From: Lentzea sp. NBRC 105346
GTDB taxonomy: Bacteria; Actinomycetota; Actinomycetes; Mycobacteriales; Pseudonocardiaceae
Reading direction: 5' to 3'
Length of the DNA: 64,000 nt
Assembly: GCF_030269605.1 (NCBI RefSeq)
Contig: NZ_BSTQ01000011.1
Coordinates: forward strand, 124,001-188,000
This document shows positions 57,463 through 64,000 of the stretch, one piece after another. The notes below the pieces were generated by a model. It was not told the origin of the DNA and did no database searches. It saw only the letters and a program-made list of their open reading frames with translations. Made by a program: the position numbers and the translations under genes. The first letter of the stretch is position 1. Every line of letters starts with the position of its first letter.

Positions 57463-58128
57463 CTAGTCGGCGATCTTGAGCCCCGCCGGGCACGAGACGC
57501 CGGTGCCGCCCAGCCCGCAGTAGCCGTACGGGTTCTTGGCCTCCGACAGGTACTGCTGGTGGTACTCCTCGGCGTAGTAGAACTCCCGCAGCTCGGCGAT
57601 CTCCGTGGTGATCTTCCCGTGCCCGGACGCGTCCAACGCCGCCTGATAGACGGCAGCCGAAGCCTCCGCCGTCACCCGCTGCCCCTCGTCCGCCCAGTAG
57701 ACGGCCGACCGGTACTGAGTTCCGACATCCGCGCCCTGCCGCATGCCCTGCGTGGGGTCGTGGCCCTCCCAGAAGATCCGCAGCAAAACCTGATAGGGCA
57801 GCTCGGCGGGATCGAACACGATCAGCACGGCCTCGGTGTGCCCGGTGAGACCGGAGCAGACCTCTTCATAGGTGGGGTTCGGCGTGTGGCCGCCCGCGTA
57901 GCCGACGGCCGTGCTCCACACACCAGGTGTCTGCCAGAACAGGCGCTCGGCGCCCCAGAAGCAGCCCATGCCGACGACGGCGGTCCGCAGACCGGATGGA
58001 AACGGCAGGCTGAGCGGGCGGTCGGTGAACACCGCGTGGGAAGGTGGCACCGGAATGGGGGTCGATCGGCCCGGCAGGGCCTCGGCAGCACTGATCACCC
58101 GGGTCTTGTCCCGGCCGAACCACACCAT
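57463..58128 (-). CDS. msrA: Peptide-methionine (S)-S-oxide reductase
   Basis: Reduces methionine-S-sulfoxide in proteins. The 221-residue protein has the catalytic G-C56-F-W-G motif and the resolving cysteines near the C terminus ([13 protein letters not shown]), and starts with a family-typical [21 protein letters not shown] extension, so ATG 58128 is chosen. It lacks an MsrB domain. Divergent from the first TQ-motif membrane protein with 118 bp between. Confidence 0.95.
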   Translation of the reverse strand: MVWFGRDKTRVISAAEALPGRSTPIPVPPSHAVFTDRPLSLPFPSGLRTAVVGMGCFWGAERLFWQTPGVWSTAVGYAGGHTPNPTYEEVCSGLTGHTEAVLIVFDPAELPYQVLLRIFWEGHDPTQGMRQGADVGTQYRSAVYWADEGQRVTAEASAAVYQAALDASGHGKITTEIAELREFYYAEEYHQQYLSEAKNPYGYCGLGGTGVSCPAGLKIAD

Positions 58129-58246
58129 GGGTTGAATGTACTGGCCAGCAGGACAACCTGGGCATTCACACTGAGTGCAAAGGCCTGGTGGCATAGTCTC
58201 CCTCCGGCACGAGGCACGAGGGACTCCGCAGTGAGAGGGACGCCAG

Positions 58247-59257
58247 ATGGGGTGGCAGGAAGAGCTGAGGGCGCTCGACGAAGCGGTCGCGGCGGGGCGG
58301 ATTTCTCCTGACCAGCACCGCGCACGGCGCGATCAGCTGCTCGCGGCGGCGTCCAGCGGTGGAGCTCAGCCTCAGCGGTGGGTCGCGACGCCGCCCGCAC
58401 CGGGCGACGCGGACCGCACGCAGGTCGTCTCAAGTGGTGGACAGCAACCGGAAGCCGACCGGACTCAGGTCGTTCGCACGGACGCGGACAAGACCCAGTT
58501 CGTTCAGGTTCCCGCGTTCCAGCAGCCGGGGCCGCAGCAGACCGCCCCGCCGTGGGCCGCCGGTGACCAGAGCTTCGGCGTGCCCGGCTGGCAGTCGCAG
58601 GGCATGCACGGCCCGGAGGTGTTCGACGAGGGCGGCGGCAAGTCCAAGCTCGTCCCGATCCTGATCGGCGTGCTGGTGCTGGCGTTGATCGGCGGCGGCG
58701 TGTGGTTCTTCGCGTTCCGCGACTCGGGGACCGACGCGCAGCAGAACCCGCCGTCCAGCTCGGCTCAGCCGGTCGACGCACCCGCGTTCAACGCGATCCT
58801 GCCGGAGCCCAACGGCACGCCGAGCCCCAAGAACGGTGAGTACACCGTCGACAAGGCCAAGGCTGCCGGAGTCATCAGCGAGAAGGACGCCAAGGCGATG
58901 CAGGCCGCGGGCGTCGAGAAGGTGTTCGACAAGGTCGCGAGCAGCGCCGGGGTCGGCCAGGCCGTCGCCGCCTATGTCGCCAAGGACGAGCAGTCCGCCA
59001 AGGAACTCGCCAAGACCCTGGTCGACAACATGAAGACCGGTGGATGGTCCACTGTGGAGCAGGTGGACGTGCCGGAGAACGTGACGCTGATGAAGATCGC
59101 GGCCAACGACCAGTTCCTGTACCGCGGGGTCTACACGTCCGGCAAGGTCACGATCCGCGTCGCCACGGCCGGGCCGAGCACGATCCCGGACCAGGAGATC
59201 GGCAAGAAGTTCAACGAGTTCCTGATGCAGGTCCTCAAAGCCGTCAAGGTCGACTGA
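58247..59257 (+). CDS. Single-pass membrane protein with SHOCT-like start and three TQ motifs
   Basis: A 336-residue protein. Residues 1-35 form a SHOCT-like helix pair ([33 protein letters not shown]); the cytoplasmic linker carries three D-(A)-D-R/K-TQ-V/F-V motifs with T58, T73 and T83; then [10 protein letters not shown], one transmembrane helix (135-157) and a 180-residue external domain. Paralogous to the gene at 60960. The TQ motifs look like phospho-threonine/FHA docking sites for a PknA/B-type kinase; this is inference. Its last base is shared with the next gene (TGATG). Confidence 0.82.
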   Translation: MGWQEELRALDEAVAAGRISPDQHRARRDQLLAAASSGGAQPQRWVATPPAPGDADRTQVVSSGGQQPEADRTQVVRTDADKTQFVQVPAFQQPGPQQTAPPWAAGDQSFGVPGWQSQGMHGPEVFDEGGGKSKLVPILIGVLVLALIGGGVWFFAFRDSGTDAQQNPPSSSAQPVDAPAFNAILPEPNGTPSPKNGEYTVDKAKAAGVISEKDAKAMQAAGVEKVFDKVASSAGVGQAVAAYVAKDEQSAKELAKTLVDNMKTGGWSTVEQVDVPENVTLMKIAANDQFLYRGVYTSGKVTIRVATAGPSTIPDQEIGKKFNEFLMQVLKAVKVD

Positions 59258-60897
59258 TGTCGGTCGCCGAGGCAGAGCAGACCGAAGAGCGGACGGAGGA
59301 CCCACAGCCCAGGAGACGCGTGTCGTCGCGCCTGCTGCTGTGGGCCGTCGTCCCGATCCCGGCCCTGCTGGCGATAGCGGAGGCGCTGCGGTCGCCGCGG
59401 ATGAACTTCAACGACTACTGGACGATCCTCGCCAAGGTGACGTGGCCGGACGGCTCGTTGCGGTCCGGGCAGCTCTTCGACCTGTACAACGAGCACCCGA
59501 TCACGCTCGTCGGGCCGTTGTTCTGGCTGGACGCCAAGTTCTTCCACGCCTACAACTACGTGCTCGGCCTGTTCAACGTCCTGCTGGTCGCCGTGATCTT
59601 CGTGGTGCTGGTCCGCATGCTCCCGGCGCGGCTCACCGGCACCGCCCGCGTCGCGGTCATCGCCGGACTCTCGCTGCTGCTGTTCTCGTCGGCCGCGCTC
59701 GAGTTCTTCGGCATGGGCATGAGCGGACTGCACTGGCTCGTCGGCCTCGTGCCCGCGGTCGTGGCCGTGTATTTCGCCCAACGTGGACAGACGGTCCTCG
59801 CGGCGGTGTTCGCGGCGATCGGCTGCTTCGGGCACGGCAGCGCCTTTCCGGTGTGGGTGGCGCTCGCGCTGATCGCGTGGCTGCGCCGCGACCGGTTGTG
59901 GCAGGTGCTGCTGCCGATCGGACTCGGTGTCGTGACGATCGTGTTGTGGCTGCTGCCCGCGCGCCCGCCGTCGTATCCGGCGCCCACGTTGCTCGGCGCG
60001 GACACGATCCTCGGCACCACGGTCGCGACGCTCGGCCAGGTGTTCGCGGCGCGCAGCACGGACCTCGCGTTCGTCGCCGGCACGATCATCGCCGCGTTCA
60101 TCGCGTTCGTTGTCGTCAAAGGACTGCGTGATCGGTCCACTGTGGACGACGCGGGCTGGGTCGGGCTAGCCGTGCTGGTCGTGCTCGTCGCGGTGATGGT
60201 CGGCATCAGCCGGGCGAAGTTCAACACCGGTGAGGGCCTGACCCCGCGCTACGCCATGATCGCGTTGCTGGGCGCGGCCGCGTTCCTCGTGCTGGTGACG
60301 CGGTTCCGGCGGCAGGTCGTGCCGCTCACGCTGCTCATGGGCGTGACGACCTACGCGGTCGGCAGCGCGCACGCGACCGACGTGCGCGCGAACTATCCGC
60401 AGCAGCCGATGCTGGCGGTGGCGATGCGCGTCGAGGCGCCGTCGGTCATCGAGAACATGAACTCCACCAAGGCGGTCCTGCCGATCCTGCGGTCGCTGAA
60501 GGCGTATCCCTTCACGGACGACTTCACGCTCGGCTGCGGCAAGTACGAGCTGGGCTCGCTCGTCGACATGAGCCAGGTGGCGGAACTTCCCGGCCCGGTC
60601 GGGTCTTCGAAGACGGCGGGCGCCGTCGAGACCGGACCGGTCACGGGCGACACGAAGATGTTCGGCTGGGCCGTGATCGACGGTCACGCGGCGGACTGCG
60701 TCATGGTGGTGGACGGCGGCAGCGTGGTCGTCGGAGGCGGCGCCGTCGGCGTGCCGCGCCCGGACGTGGCGGAGACGACGCACGGCACCGGCCGCGCCGG
60801 CTGGCACGCGGTCGCGAAACCCGGTGTCCAGGACGCCAAGGTTCTGGTCCGTTCGGGCGAGCGGTTGTATCGGATCAGCCTCGTCATCAAGGTCTGA
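59257..60897 (+). CDS. Polytopic membrane protein
   Basis: A 546-residue protein with about 11-12 helices and a C-terminal external domain of about 140 residues (ALKAYPFTDDFTLGCGKYELG, ATGDTKMFGWAVIDG-like, GWHAVAKPGVQDAKVLVRSGERLYRISL). The early NDYWTILAKVTWPDGSLRSGQLFDLYNEHPI loop on the outer face recalls GT-C-fold glycosyltransferases, but no certain catalytic motif is visible. It lies between and is coupled to the two TQ-motif proteins, suggesting a cell-envelope complex. Confidence 0.8.
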   Translation: MSVAEAEQTEERTEDPQPRRRVSSRLLLWAVVPIPALLAIAEALRSPRMNFNDYWTILAKVTWPDGSLRSGQLFDLYNEHPITLVGPLFWLDAKFFHAYNYVLGLFNVLLVAVIFVVLVRMLPARLTGTARVAVIAGLSLLLFSSAALEFFGMGMSGLHWLVGLVPAVVAVYFAQRGQTVLAAVFAAIGCFGHGSAFPVWVALALIAWLRRDRLWQVLLPIGLGVVTIVLWLLPARPPSYPAPTLLGADTILGTTVATLGQVFAARSTDLAFVAGTIIAAFIAFVVVKGLRDRSTVDDAGWVGLAVLVVLVAVMVGISRAKFNTGEGLTPRYAMIALLGAAAFLVLVTRFRRQVVPLTLLMGVTTYAVGSAHATDVRANYPQQPMLAVAMRVEAPSVIENMNSTKAVLPILRSLKAYPFTDDFTLGCGKYELGSLVDMSQVAELPGPVGSSKTAGAVETGPVTGDTKMFGWAVIDGHAADCVMVVDGGSVVVGGGAVGVPRPDVAETTHGTGRAGWHAVAKPGVQDAKVLVRSGERLYRISLVIKV

Positions 60898-60959
60898 GCA
60901 CGCGCACTGAACCGGGGCAGTCACAATGTGCCCGGTCAGGCAACACATGGAGGGGCCAG

Positions 60960-62123
60960 ATGTCCTGGCAAGAGGACTTGCAGGAGCTCGACAGCGCGTT
61001 GGCTGCCGGGCGCATCTCGGCGGACGACTACCGCCGTCGCCGGGACGAATTGCTCACCGCGGCGGCGGGGCAACCCGCCGCACCGCAACAACCACAGCAG
61101 CAACAGGGTCCGTTCCCGCCCCCGTTCAAATGGGGTCCCGGCCCGGCCCAGCCGCAGCAGGACAACCCCGATCGCACCCAGGTCGTGTCCCCGCAGCAGC
61201 AGCAACCCCCGCAACAACCACAGCAGCCCGCGCAGGACTCCGACCGCACGCAGTTCGTGCGCCCGGTCACGGGTCCACAGCCTCAGCAGCAGATGCCGGG
61301 GCCGGCCGACCGCACCCAGGTCGTGCCGGGACCGAACAGCGGCGGCTTCCCCGCGCAGTCGTGGGACCAGGGCGGCGGCTGGGGCCAGCAGGACGTGATC
61401 TCGCCGCCGCCGTGGGGCGCCGGAGCGTCCGGGGTCGATGCCTGGGGACAGAAGCAGGGTCCCGAGGTCTTCGACGACGAGTCGAAGGGCGGCAAGGGCA
61501 AGATCATCCTGATCGTGCTGATCGTCCTGCTCGTCGCCGGACTCGGTGTGGGCGCGTACTTCCTGTGGGGTCGCGGCGGTGGCGGCGGTCCCACGGACCA
61601 GACCACCGCGCAGCAGCAGTCGACCACGCAGGCGCCGACCACCACGACCAAGCCGAAGACCGTGCCCGAGGGGCCGTTCGTCGAGGTGCCGGGCAAGGTC
61701 TCGCAGTTCAAGACGCTGTCGATCGAGGAGGCGCTGGCCGCCAAGGTCCCGACGCTGGAGGAAGCGCAGATCCTGCAGGGCGCGGGCGTGTCCGAGGTGC
61801 GGTTCGCCGTGAGCACCGACGACGCGGCCGGTCTGTCGCAGGGCATCTGGGCGTTCAAGGCCGGTACCCCCGCGACGGCGCTGGACAAGATCGACGCGCT
61901 CTACCAGGCGGCCAGCTTCGAGCTCGTGCCCACCGCGCCGACCGGCGTGAAGGTCCGGCACCTGCCGCTGACGGCCGCGAACAAGGTCGCGACGTACCGG
62001 GCGCACTACATCAACGGCGACTTCGTCGTTCGCGTCGAGGCGTACGGCGCGGACGAGGCGACCGTGAAGGCCGCCTTCGACACGCTCCTCGAACGTCAGC
62101 TGGCGGAACACCCCGCCAAGTAG
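60960..62123 (+). CDS. Single-pass membrane protein with SHOCT-like start and three TQ motifs (second copy)
   Basis: A 387-residue paralogue of the 58247 gene. N terminus WQEDLQELDSALAAGRISADDYRRRRDELL, Gln/Pro-rich linker with three DRTQ(V/F)V motifs (T73, T97, T119), GPEVFDDES, one transmembrane helix (181-203), a Thr-rich external spacer and a C-terminal domain of about 150 residues. The first 35 residues and the motif order match the sister gene, while the external domains differ, so they may sense different signals. The ATG at 60960 is the only good start. Confidence 0.82.
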   Translation: MSWQEDLQELDSALAAGRISADDYRRRRDELLTAAAGQPAAPQQPQQQQGPFPPPFKWGPGPAQPQQDNPDRTQVVSPQQQQPPQQPQQPAQDSDRTQFVRPVTGPQPQQQMPGPADRTQVVPGPNSGGFPAQSWDQGGGWGQQDVISPPPWGAGASGVDAWGQKQGPEVFDDESKGGKGKIILIVLIVLLVAGLGVGAYFLWGRGGGGGPTDQTTAQQQSTTQAPTTTTKPKTVPEGPFVEVPGKVSQFKTLSIEEALAAKVPTLEEAQILQGAGVSEVRFAVSTDDAAGLSQGIWAFKAGTPATALDKIDALYQAASFELVPTAPTGVKVRHLPLTAANKVATYRAHYINGDFVVRVEAYGADEATVKAAFDTLLERQLAEHPAK

Positions 62124-62127
62124 GGGA

Positions 62128-64000
62128 CTACGGACGGGGTGAGACGCCGCACTCGGCCATCACCTCGTCCACCTCGGCGTCGAACGCCTTCCAGGAGAAC
62201 CAGGTGCGCGCGATGTCCAGCAGCTGACGCTGGACATCGCTCCACAGCTCGTCGTCGGACAGCAACGCGTGCACGCGTTCGACCATCTCCGCGGACGACT
62301 CGGCCACCAGGTGGCGCTCCAGCTCGGAACCGAGCCGAAGTCCTTCCGCGCCAACGGGAGTCGTCACGAACGGCAGGCCCGCGGCCATCGAGTCGAGGAA
62401 CTTCAGCTTCACGCCCGCGCCGAACCGCATCGGCACGACCTGCACGCGCGTCCGGCCCAGCCAGTAGGCCGGGCTCGGCACGCGGCCGACGACGTCGATG
62501 TACTCGGACGCCAGCGCACGCACCGCGGGCGTCGGGTCGGCGCCGATCACGGACATCGTGAGATCCGGGTGCTTCTCCCGCAGTGCCGGGAGAACGTCCG
62601 CGACGAGGTCGAGCACCGCGGTCTCGTTCGGCGTTCCCGGTCCGCCCATGAAGCCACCGAAGTACGAGATGCCACGGCGTTCTGACACGGTCGGCACCCG
62701 CGGTCCGATCTCGACCGGATACCCGACGACCTTGATCGCGGTGTCCGGCGCGATGCTCGTCGCCCACTCCGCCTCGATCTCGGTGACGCACACGCCGACG
62801 TCCGCCCAGCGGAACGCGGCCTCCTCGACCGCGCGCTGCTCTTCGAGTTCCTGCTGCAGCCGCGCCCGTTCGCTGTCACTCGAAGCGGCGCGCACGTACT
62901 GCTCGGCCCGGCGGTGGAACAACGCCTCGGCGTCGTAGACCTTCACTGCCTGCGGCTGGCTCTGCGCCACCGCGTCCGCGATCCACTGGAAGTTGTGCGG
63001 GCGCATGGCGATCACCACGTCGTACAGCCCGGCCCGCTCGGCGAGGATCTGGAACGGGCTGGAGTGCTGCCACACCACCTCGATGCCCAGCTCCTGCAAC
63101 GCGGGCGCGTACGCCTCGGCGCGCAGGATGTCCCTGGCGAGGAACGTGACCCGCCGGTTCGGCGAGGCGAGCGACTCCAGCAGCCGGTGCGTGCGCGGGT
63201 CGCCGCTGCCGCGGTCCGCGTTCGGCACACGGTCGTCCACGACGAGGATCCGCTCGTCCACGATCGCGTCGCGCGCGAGGTAGAACAGCGGCCGCTTCTC
63301 GAACTTCGGCGGCAGGGCGGGCCGGCCCGCGAGGTCGGAGCCCCAGCGCCGCAGGAACGTGCTGTGGTTGACCTCCATCAGCTCCTTGGCCGTCTTGCCG
63401 TCCGACGAACCGTGCCGCTGGTGCATCACCGTGGAGCGCGGGTCGACCCGGACCGACCACCCGGCCGCGCGCAGCGCGAAGGCCAGGTCGACGTCCTCGA
63501 AGTAGGCGGTGTCGTAGTCGGACGAGAAGCCGCCGACGTGGTTGAACGCCTTGCGGCGCACCAGGAGGCACGCGGCGGAGGCGTAGTCGACGTCGTGCGG
63601 GAACATCTGGTTCTCGGGGCCGAGCGGGGCGCCGTCGCCCCAGGCGCGGCACCAGCCGTCGCCGCCGACGACGGACCCGAACTCCTGCACCTCACCGGTC
63701 TGGTCGCGCATGATCGGCGCGACCGCGCCGACGCGTTCATCCGAGTCGAGCACGTCGACGAGCGGCTCCAGCCAGCCCGGCGCCACCTCGACGTCGGCGT
63801 TGAGGAACAACACGTACGGCGCCCGCGCGTCGAGGACACCGCGGTTCGAGCCCGCGCCGAACCCGACGTTGCGGCCGACGACGTGCCCGCGCGCGCCGCG
63901 CATGTGCTCACCGACGAAGCGATCGGTGCCGTCCGGCGAACCGCTGTCGACGACGATGATCTCGTGCGGAATGGTCGTGTGCTCGGAGACCAGGTACAGG
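62128..64000 (-). CDS. Two-domain glycosyltransferase (GT2 then GT4-like), 5' part outside window
   Basis: At least 624 residues, incomplete at the window edge (the upstream part reads EIIVVDSGSPDGTDRF, the GT2 start). The first domain is GT-A/GT2: ARAPYVLFLNADVEVAPGWLEPL (DxD region), FEDVDLAFALRAAGWSV. The second, after residue 250 of the visible part, is GT-B/GT4-like: PHNFQWIADAVAQ, YFGGFMGGPGTPNETAVLDLVADVLPAL, VVPMRFGAGVKLKFLDSMAAGLPFVTTPVGAEGL. Such fused enzymes make cell-wall or exopolysaccharide chains. It converges on the TQ-motif gene, with four bases between the stops. Confidence 0.88.
   Translation of the reverse strand, partial: LYLVSEHTTIPHEIIVVDSGSPDGTDRFVGEHMRGARGHVVGRNVGFGAGSNRGVLDARAPYVLFLNADVEVAPGWLEPLVDVLDSDERVGAVAPIMRDQTGEVQEFGSVVGGDGWCRAWGDGAPLGPENQMFPHDVDYASAACLLVRRKAFNHVGGFSSDYDTAYFEDVDLAFALRAAGWSVRVDPRSTVMHQRHGSSDGKTAKELMEVNHSTFLRRWGSDLAGRPALPPKFEKRPLFYLARDAIVDERILVVDDRVPNADRGSGDPRTHRLLESLASPNRRVTFLARDILRAEAYAPALQELGIEVVWQHSSPFQILAERAGLYDVVIAMRPHNFQWIADAVAQSQPQAVKVYDAEALFHRRAEQYVRAASSDSERARLQQELEEQRAVEEAAFRWADVGVCVTEIEAEWATSIAPDTAIKVVGYPVEIGPRVPTVSERRGISYFGGFMGGPGTPNETAVLDLVADVLPALREKHPDLTMSVIGADPTPAVRALASEYIDVVGRVPSPAYWLGRTRVQVVPMRFGAGVKLKFLDSMAAGLPFVTTPVGAEGLRLGSELERHLVAESSAEMVERVHALLSDDELWSDVQRQLLDIARTWFSWKAFDAEVDEVMAECGVSPRP

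Overview
This window is high-GC actinobacterial DNA. The GC-rich third positions, frequent GTG (and some TTG) starts, 1-, 4- and 8-base stop/start overlaps and the gene families present suggest Pseudonocardiales (Lentzea, Saccharothrix or Amycolatopsis type); the genus is an inference. It reads as ordinary chromosome. There is one tRNA gene, and I see no rRNA, IS transposase, phage or CRISPR.

Layout. 0-2.3 kb: prephenate dehydratase (pheA) coupled to a histidine phosphatase, a macro-domain protein and a GNAT acetyltransferase. 2.3-9.5 kb: cydA-cydB-cydDC (bd oxidase and its fused exporter) running into a GAF sensor kinase, with a convergent NarL-type regulator whose 3' end overlaps the kinase. 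9.7-11.2 kb: a TMEM165-type transporter and a divergent MarR/cupin pair with a clear operator. 11.2-15.1 kb: homogentisate catabolism (iclR, fahA, an uncharacterised gene, divergent hmgA). 15.2-22.5 kb: a five-gene block of SWIM, DUF5691, MoxR-type AAA+, DUF5682 and vWA proteins, the best candidate here for an uncharacterised multi-component system. It is interrupted by a 331-bp non-coding insert holding a large palindrome and a duplicated ribosome-binding site. 22.5-27 kb: two small membrane paralogues, an iron-box-preceded DUF2470 gene, a CPBP protease, arginine deiminase, and ferritin behind iron boxes. 27-30 kb: a SigE-family sigma factor, a membrane protein and two lipoproteins sharing one extracytoplasmic domain. 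30-37 kb: DUF952, SEC-C/DUF5926, two GDPD enzymes around a P450, a secreted SpaA-repeat protein, DUF4328, rhodanese. 37-48 kb: carboxylate transport and use (two ActP-type symporters with small partners, a LytTR regulator and LytS-type kinase separated by sppA, then lutABC). 48-56 kb: Fpg/Nei glycosylase, a sigma factor fused to its own anti-sigma domain, tRNA-Gly, OsmC, a large SARP/NB-ARC regulator, a truncated Acg-like nitroreductase and an orphan CDI-type immunity protein. 56-64 kb: RlpA-like protein, YiaA-like protein, msrA, two TQ-motif single-pass membrane proteins around a polytopic membrane protein, and a two-domain glycosyltransferase running off the end.

Shared regulatory themes that can be read directly are IdeR-type iron boxes, tandem MarR palindromes, an IclR-type palindrome, a GTGA-N6-TCAC (CRP/GlxR-type) site upstream of the acetate symporter operon, two clusters of DnaA-box-like 9-mers, and two hairpins that share the arm GAAGGGCACCCT. 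All functions are assigned by reading protein motifs; no database search was possible.
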